Shown here one piece after another: positions 42,290 to 50,624 of a DNA stretch of 64,000 nucleotides (position 1 is its first letter; every line of letters begins with the position of its first letter). The position numbers and the translations under genes are program-made. Below the pieces are notes generated by a model. The model saw only the letters and a list, made by a program, of their open reading frames with translations. It ran no database searches and had not been told where the DNA came from. Source of the stretch: Trebonia sp963774945 (lineage in GTDB: Bacteria; Actinomycetota; Actinomycetes; Streptosporangiales; Streptosporangiaceae); assembly GCA_963774945.1 (NCBI GenBank), contig CAVZHA010000015.1, forward strand, positions 434,001 through 498,000, written 5' to 3'.

Positions 42290-43036
42290 GTGGGCGAGGA
42301 GCGATTGCCGGGCGGGTTCGTGACGCCGGTCGTGCGGGTCGGGGACACGGTCCGGCGGCGGCCGCCTGAGGACCCCGAGTTCACGCACGCGCTGCTCGAG
42401 TGGTTCGAGCGGCGCGGGTGGGACGGCGCACCGCGGTTTCTCGGCCGCGATGAGCTGGGACGCGAGGTGCTGAGCTTTGTCGACGGCCACGTCGCCTGGG
42501 CGCCGGCCCAGCCGCCATCGGTCACCTCGGACGCGAGCCTTGCCCGGGTGGCCGCGCTGGTCAGGGAGTTCCATGATCTGACGGCGGGGACACGGCTGGC
42601 CGCAGGCGCGGAGGTGGTGTGCCACAACGACCTGTCGCCCAAGAACACCGTGTACCGCGATGGCGATGGCGGGCTGATCCCGGTGGCGTTCCTCGACTGG
42701 GACATCGCCGCGCCGGGGCGGCGGATCCACGACGTCGCGCACGTCTGCTGGCAGTTCCTTGGCCTTGGCCTTGGCCCCGGCCTTGGCGCGGACGTGGCCG
42801 ATGCGGGCCGGCGGATGCGGGTGATCTGCGACGCCTACGGGCTGGCCGACCGCAGCGACCTGCTGGAGACGATCTTGTGGTGGCAGGACCGGTGCTGGCG
42901 GGGCATCGAGGGCAGGGCCGCCGCCGGCGACCTGGCGATGATCCGGCTGCGCGATAGCGGGGCGGTGCGATCGGTCCGTGACGCCTTCGACTGGGTGAGC
43001 GGGCAGCGGGCCGAGCTTGCCGCTTACGTCGGCTAG
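42290..43036 (+). CDS. Phosphotransferase (APH) family protein
   Basis: 248 residues from GTG 42290. Aminoglycoside phosphotransferase-type kinase fold: VVCHNDLSPKNTVY is the catalytic loop (H-x-D and distal N), VAFLDWDIAAPGRRIHDVAHV the metal-binding DxD region. The N-terminal lobe is short. Could phosphorylate a sugar, choline or antibiotic; the substrate is not determinable. Overlaps the convergent hydrolase by four bases. Confidence 0.88.
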   Translation: MGEERLPGGFVTPVVRVGDTVRRRPPEDPEFTHALLEWFERRGWDGAPRFLGRDELGREVLSFVDGHVAWAPAQPPSVTSDASLARVAALVREFHDLTAGTRLAAGAEVVCHNDLSPKNTVYRDGDGGLIPVAFLDWDIAAPGRRIHDVAHVCWQFLGLGLGPGLGADVADAGRRMRVICDAYGLADRSDLLETILWWQDRCWRGIEGRAAAGDLAMIRLRDSGAVRSVRDAFDWVSGQRAELAAYVG

Positions 43037-44007
43037 GCGGCGCGGGCCGACGCCTGGTCAGCGAGCTGGCGGACCTCGCGGGCGATCTCCGGCCAGAGCG
43101 GGGCGGGAAGGTCGTGGCCGACCCCCGGCAGGATCACCAGGCGGGCGGTTGGGATGGCCTTGGCCGTGTCGCGGGCGGCGCTGACGCGCAGGATCTGGTC
43201 CTTGTCGCCGTGCAGGACAAGGGCGGGCGCCCGCAGCTCGCGTAGCCTCGGGCCGTGCCAGGGAGCGCCGACCTGCCGACTCTGCGCCTTGGTGTCCCGC
43301 GGGCCCGCGTCGACCTCGCGCTCGATCCACTCGCGGGCGGCGGCTTCGTCGAACGGGTAGGCGGGGGTCGCCAGCTCCCGGGCGAGCGCCAGCGAGAGCT
43401 GGATGTCCCCCTCCCTGCCCGCGGGGACCTTGATCCTGGCGAGCCGGGCGAGCGTGCCGAAGCGCACGTACCGGCCTGCCTTGATCCCGACCGCGTCGCT
43501 CGGCATCGCCATGGCCGAGACGACGCTGAGGACCCGGTCGGGATGGCGGAGCGCGGTCCGCTGGGCGATGATGCCGCCGAGCGAGGCGCCGAAGATGTGC
43601 GCGCGCTCCCAGCCGAGCGCGTCAAGGACCGCAACGGCGTCGTCGGTCATGTCCTCGGAGGAGTACCCGCCCCGCCTGCGGGCGAGCGCGACGAACGGAT
43701 TGGCATGGCCGGTGTCGGGCATCCGGGTTGACTGCCCCGCGTCGCGCTGGTCGTAGCGGGCAACCGCGAACCCCTGGTCGGCGAACGCCCGGGCCAGCCC
43801 GGACGGCCACCAGAATCTGGAAACGGCGAGGCCCATGACGAGCAGCAGCGGGTCGCCGGCGTCGCCGGCGTCGCCGGCCTCGCCAGACGAGTCGGCCAGC
43901 TGGTCGTAGGCGATCCGCACCCCGCCGTTGGCGGCGTACTCGGTCGGTGTCCAGGTGCTGGCCCACTGGGTGGCAGGCCCCCGGTCTGCCTCGGCCGCTC
44001 CGGTCAT
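43033..44007 (-). CDS. Alpha/beta fold hydrolase
   Basis: 324 residues. Nucleophile Ser142 in HIFGASLGGIIAQ, Asp in LVLHGDKDQILRV, His in LPGVGHDLPAPLW; oxyanion region LLLVMGLAVSRFWWP. A GEAGDAGDAGDP stretch near residue 42-52 reflects a small repeat of GTCGCCGGC. ATG 44007 has AGGGGAGC upstream. Divergent from a TetR gene that likely regulates it. Confidence 0.9.
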   Translation of the reverse strand: MTGAAEADRGPATQWASTWTPTEYAANGGVRIAYDQLADSSGEAGDAGDAGDPLLLVMGLAVSRFWWPSGLARAFADQGFAVARYDQRDAGQSTRMPDTGHANPFVALARRRGGYSSEDMTDDAVAVLDALGWERAHIFGASLGGIIAQRTALRHPDRVLSVVSAMAMPSDAVGIKAGRYVRFGTLARLARIKVPAGREGDIQLSLALARELATPAYPFDEAAAREWIEREVDAGPRDTKAQSRQVGAPWHGPRLRELRAPALVLHGDKDQILRVSAARDTAKAIPTARLVILPGVGHDLPAPLWPEIAREVRQLADQASARAA

Positions 44008-44066
44008 TTGCGCTCCCCTGGTCGTGCGCTGCTCGTCTGGTCTCACTAGAACTGCGATCAATGTTC

Positions 44067-44085
44067 GCTATATCCAGAGCATAGC
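44067..44085. promoter_or_regulatory. Short inverted repeat between divergent hydrolase and tetR
   Basis: GCTAT, nine bases, ATAGC, flanked by ATGTTCGC on the left and GTGTTCGC on the right, in the 99-bp divergent gap. Likely TetR operator. Confidence 0.4.
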
Positions 44086-44106
44086 CGACTGAGTACAGTG
44101 TTCGCA

Positions 44107-44859
44107 ATGACGAAGCAGCCGAAGCGCCCCGGCCCGGGCCAGAGCCTCTGGGCGCGTCCCGAGCGCGCCGCTCGCGGGCCCGCACCCGAGCACAGCCGGG
44201 CGGAGATCGCGGCGGCCGGCGTCATGCTGGCCGACGCCAACGGCATCGGCGCGGTGACCATGCGTTCCGCCGCCGCGGCGATCGGCACCGCCCCTGCCTC
44301 GCTGTACCGCTACGTGGCGAGCCGGGAGGAGCTGGTGCAGCTGATGGCCGACCAGGTCTACGGCGAATTCTCCTTGTCCGGGCCTGGCTCCGGTCATCCG
44401 GTGCCCGACCTCCTCGAACTGGCGCGGCAGGGGATGGCGATCTATCGCAGGCACCCGTGGCTGCTTGACGTCCCGGCCACCGGGAACCTGCCCGGCCCGA
44501 ACGCGGTCGCCTTCATCGAGCGGTCGCTGGCCGCCCTGGCCGGAACCGACCTGAGCGGGCCGGCCAAGCTGGAGACGGTCGGCCTGTTCTCCGGGGTCGT
44601 GCGCCTGTTCGCCCAGACGGAGATCGGCCAGCGGCGGGCCGGGCAGCAGACTGCCCAGTGGCAGGAATCGCTGGGCCGGTACCTGTGGGAGCTGGCGGCG
44701 GCAGGCCAGCACCCGCAGCTGGCGGCTGCGTTGGCAGAGCAGCCCGTCGGCACCGACCCCGCTGGGGACCGCGCTGCCGACCCCGCTGGGGACGAGCCGA
44801 CGTTTGACCGTGCGATGACGCGCATCCTGACCGGCCTGCTCCAACCGGTGCATCCGTAG
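44107..44859 (+). CDS. TetR family regulator with TetR_C domain
   Basis: 250 residues from ATG 44107 (GTG 44098 possible). HTH region: RAEIAAAGVMLADANGIGAVTMRSAAAAIGTAPASLYRYVASREELVQLMADQVYG. The C-terminal drug-binding-like domain includes AIYRRHPWLLDVPATGNLPGPNAVAFIE. A GDRAADPAGDE stretch near the end reflects a local repeat. Pairs with the divergent hydrolase. Confidence 0.88.
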   Translation: MTKQPKRPGPGQSLWARPERAARGPAPEHSRAEIAAAGVMLADANGIGAVTMRSAAAAIGTAPASLYRYVASREELVQLMADQVYGEFSLSGPGSGHPVPDLLELARQGMAIYRRHPWLLDVPATGNLPGPNAVAFIERSLAALAGTDLSGPAKLETVGLFSGVVRLFAQTEIGQRRAGQQTAQWQESLGRYLWELAAAGQHPQLAAALAEQPVGTDPAGDRAADPAGDEPTFDRAMTRILTGLLQPVHP

Positions 44860-44925
44860 TAACTGCGCATCCGTAGTACAAGAGGAGACTTAAGACAAGG
44901 CCGTGCAATCTACTTGGAGGCACCC

Positions 44926-45390
44926 ATGGCAAGCTCGGTTAAGGTCGGCGACAAGGCACCCGACTTCACCCTGCCGGCGCAGTCGGGCGAGCCGGTGCGG
45001 CTGCACGACCGGCTCGGCGAGCGGGTCGTCGTGCTGTACTTCTACCCGAAGGACAACACGTCCGGCTGCACCGCCGAGGCGTGCGCCTTCCGTGACAGCC
45101 ACGAGGTCTTCACCGAGGCGGGGGCCGAGGTCATCGGCGTCAGCTCTGACTCGGCCGACAAGCACACCGCCTTCGCCGACAAGTACCGGCTGCCATTCAC
45201 GCTGCTGAGCGACCGGGGCGGCAAGGTCCGCAAGCTCTACGGGGTGCCGGCCGTGCTCGGCCTGATCCCCGGCCGGGTCACCTACGTGATCGACCGCGAG
45301 GGCACCGTCCGGCAGATTTTCAACTCGATGACCAACATCAGCGGGCACGTCAACGACGCGCTCGAGATGGTCAAGCAGTTGCAGGGGTAA
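44926..45390 (+). CDS. bcp: Thioredoxin-dependent thiol peroxidase (peroxiredoxin BCP)
   Basis: 154 residues. VGDKAPDFTLPAQSG, VVLYFYPKDNTSGCTAEACAFRD with peroxidatic Cys48 and resolving Cys53 five residues on, then VIGVSSDSADKHTAFADKYRLPFTLLSD. This is the atypical 2-Cys Bcp arrangement that reduces hydroperoxides using thioredoxin. TTGGAGG stands just before ATG 44926, so the upstream TTG at 44914 is only part of the ribosome site. Overlaps the convergent regulator by 20 bases. Confidence 0.95.
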   Translation: MASSVKVGDKAPDFTLPAQSGEPVRLHDRLGERVVVLYFYPKDNTSGCTAEACAFRDSHEVFTEAGAEVIGVSSDSADKHTAFADKYRLPFTLLSDRGGKVRKLYGVPAVLGLIPGRVTYVIDREGTVRQIFNSMTNISGHVNDALEMVKQLQG

Positions 45391-46405
45391 GCGAGGCGAC
45401 CGGGCTCCTGAACGTGCGCCGGTACGCCTGCGGCGTGGTGTGCAGCAGCCGGCCGAAGTGCTTGCGGAGGTTGTCGGCGGTGCCGAAACCGGTCCGGCCC
45501 GCGATCGCGTCGATCGGCAGGTCGGTCGTCTCCAGGAGCCGTTGCGCCAGCCGCACCCGCTCACGCAGGATCCAGGTCAGGGGTGTGGTCCCGGTGCTGG
45601 CCGGGAACCGCCGGGCGAACGTGCGCGGGCTCATCGCCGCCCGGGCGGCGAGGTCGGCGACCGTCACCTCCTGGTCGAGGTGCGCCTGGAGCCAGCTGAG
45701 CGTGTCCGCGAACAGCTCACCGCCGCCGCCGGGCTCAGGCACCGGGGTCTCGATGTACTGGGCCTGCCCGCCGGGCCGGTGCAGCGGTATCACCAGGTCG
45801 CGGGCGACCCGGGTCGCGACCTGGGTGCCGTAGTCGCGCTGGAGCACGTGCAGGCAGAGGTCAAGGCTGGCGGCGCTGCCGGCCGAGGTGAGCAGCTCGC
45901 CTTCGTCCACGTAGAGCACGTCAGGATCGACCGCCACCCGCGGGTACCGCCGCGCCAGGTCGGTGCATTCGGACCAGTGCGTGGTCGCGGTGCGCCCGTC
46001 CAGCAGCCCGGCCGCGGCCAGCACGAACGCGCCGGTGCAGAGCGACATCAGACGCTGCCCGCGTGACCCGGCCCGGCGCAGCGCGTCGAGCACCTCGGTC
46101 GGCACCCGATCAGGGAACAGGGTCGGCAGCACGACGATGGTGTGCGCCTGGTCGAGCGCGTCCAGGCCGCGCGGCACCTCCATCCGGAACCCGGCCTCGG
46201 TCATGACCGACTTAGCGGGGCCGCAGATGAGGACCTGGTACAGCGGCTGGCCGGACGCCGTGGTGACGTCGGTGCCGAACACGTCATTGGCCGCCGCGAG
46301 CTCGAACAGCGCCAGGCCGTCGTACACCACGATCGCGACCACGGGCGGTTTGGGGCCGGTTCCGGGTGCCGCAGGCACGATGGCACTGGCAGTATCGTCT
46401 TGCAC
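45371..46405 (-). CDS. GlxA family AraC-type regulator
   Basis: 344 residues. N-terminal DJ-1/PfpI-like domain (VVAIVVYDGLALFELAAANDVFG, MSLCTGAFVLAAAGLLDGRTATTHWSE) and a C-terminal AraC double HTH (VTVADLAARAAMSPRTFARRFPASTGTTPLTWILRERVRLAQRLLE, IAGRTGFGTADNLRKHFGRLLHTTPQAYR). GlxA-type regulators sense small ligands and often control amine or aldehyde catabolism. GTG 46405 has a plausible purine stretch upstream; longer starts enter the divergent gene. Confidence 0.92.
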   Translation of the reverse strand: MQDDTASAIVPAAPGTGPKPPVVAIVVYDGLALFELAAANDVFGTDVTTASGQPLYQVLICGPAKSVMTEAGFRMEVPRGLDALDQAHTIVVLPTLFPDRVPTEVLDALRRAGSRGQRLMSLCTGAFVLAAAGLLDGRTATTHWSECTDLARRYPRVAVDPDVLYVDEGELLTSAGSAASLDLCLHVLQRDYGTQVATRVARDLVIPLHRPGGQAQYIETPVPEPGGGGELFADTLSWLQAHLDQEVTVADLAARAAMSPRTFARRFPASTGTTPLTWILRERVRLAQRLLETTDLPIDAIAGRTGFGTADNLRKHFGRLLHTTPQAYRRTFRSPVASLTPATA

Positions 46406-46457
46406 CCTGTCAATTATGCCACTTTCGGCTTCGTCTGGCCAGGGCCAGGCTGGAGGT

Positions 46458-46976
46458 ATGAACAGCGCAGACACCGCTCCCCGCCCAGCCGCCAGGCACA
46501 CGCTCGTCCTCGGCGACCCGTTCGTCCTGCTGCCCTGCCGACTCGCAGACCGGCTGCACGCACGCCTGCTCGGCGCGTCGCTGGACCATCAGCTGGCCGC
46601 AGGCTGCCCGCCCGAGTCGAATCGGCTGCTGGCCGCCCGCGCTCAGGACATCGTCTCGCTCCCCCGCCGCACGTCGGTGGCCCGGAGCTGGGAACATCTG
46701 CTGCGGGCGGCCCGGCGCGCCCCGGCCGTCCCCACCCGGGCGGTCCCGCTGAACGCCGCCGCGATCCTCGCGGCCGAGCCCGCCATCCGGGAGATGATGG
46801 ACCGGCTCACCGCGCCGCTGCCGGTCACCGCGCGCGGCGTCGCCGCCGCGACGATCCCGCTGACGGACGCCGCGTCACCCGTCTACGGACGACAGCGCCC
46901 CAGGGCTCTGGCCGACCTGCTGAACGTCGCGATCACGCATCTCGACCCCGCTCAGCCCCTGATTGGCGTGCTCTAG
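46458..46976 (+). CDS. Hypothetical protein
   Basis: 172 residues from ATG 46458 (GGAGGT directly upstream). Ala/Arg/Leu-rich and soluble, with LVLGDPFVLLPCRLADRLHARLLGASLDHQLAAG and AAATIPLTDAASPVYGRQRPRALADLL. No family recognised. Divergent from the GlxA-type regulator. The coding potential is good but the function is unknown. Confidence 0.5.
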   Translation: MNSADTAPRPAARHTLVLGDPFVLLPCRLADRLHARLLGASLDHQLAAGCPPESNRLLAARAQDIVSLPRRTSVARSWEHLLRAARRAPAVPTRAVPLNAAAILAAEPAIREMMDRLTAPLPVTARGVAAATIPLTDAASPVYGRQRPRALADLLNVAITHLDPAQPLIGVL

Positions 46977-47130
46977 CGGCGGTCCGGCGGCCGGGCATCG
47001 ACCCACCGTCCTCACCGGCACCACGCCCAGCAAGCCGGACGGACTTTGGGGTCAGCGCGGGGATGAGCCGTGGGATCCGCAACTACTTGCCAGTTAGCGT
47101 CACAAATGGCTGAAGTGCTTGGATAGAGGC

Positions 47131-47601
47131 ATGACGAGTCAGGGGACGGAAGTGCGGGTGCTTAGCGCTAGCCGGGAGATTGCGGCCGGGGCGGGGACGA
47201 TCTTTGAGCTGATCGCCGATCCGGCGCTGCAGCCGAGCTGGGACGGGAACGACAACCTGGCCGTCGCGCCGGCCGGGCAGCGGGTGCGGGGCGTGGGCGA
47301 GGTGTTCGCGATGACGCTGACCAAGACCAGCGGCATCAGGGACAACCGGGTGATCGAGTTCGAGGAGGGGCGGCTGATCGCGTGGATGCCGGGCGACGCC
47401 GGGCAGGAGCCGGCCGGGCACCTGTGGCGGTGGGAGCTCGAGCCGCTGGATCAGTCGCGGACGCTGGTCACCCAGACCTACGACTGGACCGGGCTGCCGC
47501 CGGAGACGCCGGCCGGGAGGCTGGGGCGAGCCCGGTCGACCACCACGGACATGCTCCACGCCTCGCTCGACCGGCTCGCGGCGCTCGCCGAGTCATCCTG
47601 A
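47131..47601 (+). CDS. SRPBCC family protein (polyketide cyclase-like)
   Basis: 156 residues. Helix-grip fold by motif: VRVLSASREIAAGAGTIFELIADPALQPSWDGNDNL, then VIEFEEGRLIAWMPG, HLWRWELEPLDQSRTLVTQTYDWTGLP and a C-terminal long helix TTTDMLHASLDRLAALAE. This fold binds small hydrophobic ligands. Start ATG 47131. Confidence 0.88.
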   Translation: MTSQGTEVRVLSASREIAAGAGTIFELIADPALQPSWDGNDNLAVAPAGQRVRGVGEVFAMTLTKTSGIRDNRVIEFEEGRLIAWMPGDAGQEPAGHLWRWELEPLDQSRTLVTQTYDWTGLPPETPAGRLGRARSTTTDMLHASLDRLAALAESS

Positions 47602-47633
47602 CCTGCCAGGCTCGACGCCAGCGGCAAGATCAA

Positions 47634-47685
47634 ATTATTGCGTGACGTTAGGCCCTGCTTTCCGGGCGTTTTGTCACGCAATAAT
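47634..47685. repeat. 13-bp perfect inverted repeat with internal hairpin
   Basis: ATTATTGCGTGAC (47634-47646) and GTCACGCAATAAT (47673-47685), separated by 26 bases that contain a smaller GCCC/GGGC stem. It starts 33 bases after the SRPBCC stop and is much more AT-rich than its surroundings. It could be a transcript-end structure or a miniature mobile element. Confidence 0.6.
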
Positions 47686-47698
47686 CCTCGGAGTAGCT

Positions 47699-47728
47699 GA
47701 ACGTGGTCGCGCGTGCCCGTTTGGGGTG
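47699..47728 (+). repeat. Third GTGCCGTTTGGGG box
   Basis: GAACGTGGTCGCGCGTGCCC then GTTTGGGGTG, similar to the pair at 12495-12564. It lies 14 bases before the start of a membrane protein gene. Confidence 0.45.
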
Positions 47729-47741
47729 ATATTTGTTACCC

Positions 47742-48293
47742 ATGGGGAGGCATGCGACACCGGCGGGACCGGAGGGGCGGGAAGCCCGGCGACGGCTCCA
47801 GGGCGAGCGGAGGCGGCGGCGTTACCCGGGCGGCGGGTGGCGCTACTTGACCGCCGGGCTTGCGTTCGCCGCGGCCGGCGGATACCTGGAGTCGACCGAC
47901 GTGCCGCTGTACCTTCATCCGGTCCAGGCCGTGTTCTTTGCGCTGCTGCCACTCTCGGTCTTCGACGCGCTCGGGACCGTGGCCGCGAACTTCCTGACCG
48001 ACCGGCAGGCGCGGCGGCACGGGCCGGCTCGGCCTCGGGCCGCCTACGCGTTGCTGGCGGCGGGGTGGGCGCTGATCGGCGGGGCTTGCGCGCTGCTGGC
48101 GTGGGCGGCCGGGGCCAGGCCGACGGGACCCGGCGCCGGGGATGACTGGATCGCAACCGGGCTGATCTGGGCGACCGTGATCTGCGGGTGCGCCGCGCTC
48201 ATGGCGATCGGGCGCGCGGTCCCGGCCGGCCACGCCGGCCGGGTCAGGCCGGCGTGGCCCGCCCGGGGTCGGGCCGCGCAGCTGGAGAACTGA
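47742..48293 (+). CDS. Multi-pass membrane protein, unknown
   Basis: 183 residues from ATG 47742 (TTG 47733 possible). A basic N-terminus (RREARRRLQGERRRRR type) precedes about four membrane helices: around 37-55, 62-85, 108-128 and 140-160. LESTDVPLYLHPVQAVFFALLPLSVFDALG is the most distinctive part. No family recognised. Confidence 0.6.
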   Translation: MGRHATPAGPEGREARRRLQGERRRRRYPGGGWRYLTAGLAFAAAGGYLESTDVPLYLHPVQAVFFALLPLSVFDALGTVAANFLTDRQARRHGPARPRAAYALLAAGWALIGGACALLAWAAGARPTGPGAGDDWIATGLIWATVICGCAALMAIGRAVPAGHAGRVRPAWPARGRAAQLEN

Positions 48294-48366
48294 TCCGGGC
48301 CGCCAGGGCGTACCGTCCAGCGAGGGCCGAAGCGTGTCCCAAGCGCCTGCGAGGCAACAGGAGTTT

Positions 48367-48482
48367 CTGTCGGCTACGCCAGCGACAGGATCGCGGACAT
48401 GTCGGCTACGCCAGCGACATCGCCTATTAGGGTCGCTGGCGTAGCCGACAGGTGGCGTTTGGGGTCGATGGCGTAGGTGACA
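48367..48482. repeat. 116-bp palindromic element, copy 2
   Basis: Same length and unit order as the copy at 6567. Here units U1, U2 and inverted U3 are exact copies of TGTCGGCTACGCCAGCGACA, so U2 and U3 can form an 18-20-bp hairpin closed by an ATCGCCTATTAGGG loop. Located after the membrane protein stop and before a G-rich array and a convergent gene. Confidence 0.85.
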
Positions 48483-48489
48483 TGGTGGG

Positions 48490-48789
48490 GGCGGCGGCGG
48501 CTGGCTTCTGGGGCGAACGCAGGGGCGGGGCGAACGCGGGCGCGGGAGGCGAACGGCGGCTCAGGGGCACGCCTACGTTAGAGCGCACGCCGGCGGCGGG
48601 GCGGCCGGCGCCGGCGTGCGCCGACTTTGGGGGGCGCAGGGGTTAGGCCGCGCGGGGGTCGGGGGCGACTTTGGGAGGCGGTGGGAGGCGTTGGGCGGTG
48701 GGAGGCGTTGGGCGGTGGGCGGTAGGCGGTGGGAGGCGTTGGGCGGTGGGGGGTTGGGGGCGGGGGTAGGGAGCGTGGGGGTTGGGGGG
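48490..48789. repeat. G-rich low-complexity region
   Basis: Strongly G-biased on the + strand. From 48660 it contains tandem GGTGGGAGGCGTTGGGC units (at least four, with variants) and ends GGGGGTTGGGGGGTTA at the stop of the convergent quinone oxidoreductase. It has no credible gene. Likely G-quadruplex potential. Confidence 0.75.
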
Positions 48790-49773
48790 TTAGGGGATGA
48801 AGACTAGTTTGCCGGTGGTGGTGCCGGCGGCTAGGCGGCGGAGGCCGTCGGGGACGTCGGCCAGGGTGAGCCGCTCGCTGACCAGGGTTCGGATCTGGCC
48901 CGCGTCGGCCAGCCGGGTGAGCTCGGCGTGCACGGTCCGGACCGCGTCCGGGTCGAGCCGCACGTACAGGCCCCAGTGCAGGCCGAGGATCGAGTAGTTC
49001 TTGACCAGGGCGTGGTTCAGGGCCGCGGACGGGATGTCGCCGCTGGCGAAGCCGACGATGACGATCCGGCCCTCGAACGCGATGCACTTGGTCGACCGCC
49101 GGAAGGCGTCGCCGCCGACGGAGTCGTAGACGACGTCCGCGCCACGTCCGCCGGTGACCTCCTTGACGACCGCCACGAAGTCCTCGCGGTGCCGGTCGAC
49201 CACCACGTCGCAGCCGAGCTCCCTGGCCACGGCCGCCTTCTCGGGCCCGCCGACCACGCCGATGACGCGCGCGCCGGCCGCCAGGCCGAGCTGGACGGCG
49301 CCGCTGCCGACGCCGCCCGCGGCCGCGTGCACGAGCAGGGTCTCCCCCGCCTGCAGGCGGGCGCGCCGGTGGAGGCCGAACCAGCCGGTCTGGTAGGTCA
49401 TGTGGAACGGCGCCGCCTCGGCGTCGTCGAGCGCGGCCGGGGCCGGCATGACGGACGCGGCGGGCATCAGCGCGTACTCCGCGTACCCGCCGTGCGGGAG
49501 CGCGGCCGGGCCGATGACCCGGTCGCCGGGGGCGAAGCCGGACGCCTCCGGGCCCGCCTCGACCACCTCACCGCACAACTCGGCGCCGGGGGTGAACGGC
49601 AGCGGCGGGCGGACCTGGTAGGTGCCCTGGCACATGAGCACGTCGGGGAAGTTGGCGACGGCGGCGAGGACCCGGACCAGGAGCTGTCCGGGGCCCGGGA
49701 CCGGGGTGGGCACCTCGGCCAGCTCGAGGACGTCGACCGGGTCGCCGTTCCTGGTGATCTGCCAGGCCTTCAC
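48790..49773 (-). CDS. NADPH:quinone oxidoreductase-type MDR protein
   Basis: 327 residues. GroES-like start VKAWQITRNGDPVDVLELAEVPTPVPGPGQLLVRV, then FTPGAELCGEVVEAGPEASGFAPGDRVIG and the NADPH site LLVHAAAGGVGSGAVQLGLAAGARVIGVVGG. No structural zinc Cys cluster, so a zinc-independent QOR/enoyl reductase type. GTG 49773 overlaps the TGA of the upstream SDR gene (GTGA) and GGAGAAGG precedes it. Probably works with that SDR on a lipid-like substrate. Confidence 0.93.
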   Translation of the reverse strand: MKAWQITRNGDPVDVLELAEVPTPVPGPGQLLVRVLAAVANFPDVLMCQGTYQVRPPLPFTPGAELCGEVVEAGPEASGFAPGDRVIGPAALPHGGYAEYALMPAASVMPAPAALDDAEAAPFHMTYQTGWFGLHRRARLQAGETLLVHAAAGGVGSGAVQLGLAAGARVIGVVGGPEKAAVARELGCDVVVDRHREDFVAVVKEVTGGRGADVVYDSVGGDAFRRSTKCIAFEGRIVIVGFASGDIPSAALNHALVKNYSILGLHWGLYVRLDPDAVRTVHAELTRLADAGQIRTLVSERLTLADVPDGLRRLAAGTTTGKLVFIP

Positions 49774-50555
49774 GCCTTCTCCTTCTCCTCGATCCGGCGC
49801 TGCAGCCGGTTCATCCCGCGCAGCCACTTGTCGGTGTCGGTCGCGCGGAGCGCGTAGTAGTCGCGCACCTCCGGGTGCGGAAGCACCAGGAACCGGCCCT
49901 CGGTCATCGCGTCGCAGAGCGCGTCGGCCACCACCTCGGGCTCGATCGCGGCGTCCATCAGCACGGTCTCGCCCGCGTGCCCGGAATCGGCCAGCATCTG
50001 GGTGCGCACGCCCTGCGGGCAGATGCAGTGCACGGTCAGCCCCCGGTGGGAGTAGCTCGCGGCCAGCCACTCGGCGTATCCCTCGGCCGCGTGCTTGGTG
50101 ACCGAGTAGGGGGCAGCGCCGAGCATCGTCAGCAGGCCGGCCGCCGACGCGGTGATCACGAACGTTCCCCGGCCGCGCTCCAGCCAGCCCGGGAGCAGCT
50201 CCCGCGCGGCGCGGACGTGCGCCATCGTGTTGACCTCCCAGACGCGCTGCCACACGTCGTCATCGGGGGCCGCCGCGCTGGTTCCGCCGCCGGTTCCGGC
50301 GTTCGAGCAGTAGACGTCGATCTCGCCGAGATGGGCGCGGGCGGCGGCGATGAGCTCGGCCACCCCGTCGGCCGTTCCGGCGTCGCCCGGGGCGGCGAAG
50401 CCCTTGATCTCGGCCGCCACCGCCTCGGCCGCCTTGGGGTCCAGGTCGTTCACCACGACTCGGGCGCCCTCGGCCGCCAGCCTGCGGGCGATCGCCCGCC
50501 CGATGCCGCCGCCACCGCCGGTCACGACGACGCCGGCTCCGTCCACGATCTCCAT
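49770..50555 (-). CDS. Short-chain dehydrogenase/reductase
   Basis: 261 residues from ATG 50555. NAD(P)-binding TGGGGGIG at 12-19, NAG block YCSNAGTGGG, catalytic Ser137, Tyr150 and Lys154 in ITASAAGLLTMLGAAPYSVTK. Ends with a polar helix RRIEEKEKA. First of two coupled genes with the quinone oxidoreductase. Confidence 0.94.
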   Translation of the reverse strand: MEIVDGAGVVVTGGGGGIGRAIARRLAAEGARVVVNDLDPKAAEAVAAEIKGFAAPGDAGTADGVAELIAAARAHLGEIDVYCSNAGTGGGTSAAAPDDDVWQRVWEVNTMAHVRAARELLPGWLERGRGTFVITASAAGLLTMLGAAPYSVTKHAAEGYAEWLAASYSHRGLTVHCICPQGVRTQMLADSGHAGETVLMDAAIEPEVVADALCDAMTEGRFLVLPHPEVRDYYALRATDTDKWLRGMNRLQRRIEEKEKA

Positions 50556-50624
50556 GACCGAAACCTTAAACCCCGCCGTCAAGACCCGCTATCGTCGCCG
50601 GCTGGGCACGAGCGGTGATCCGGC

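Noticed and set aside
48452..48807. Small + strand genes over the G-rich region at 48.5-48.8 kb
   Set aside because: Gly/Arg-rich translations of tandem repeats without ribosome sites.
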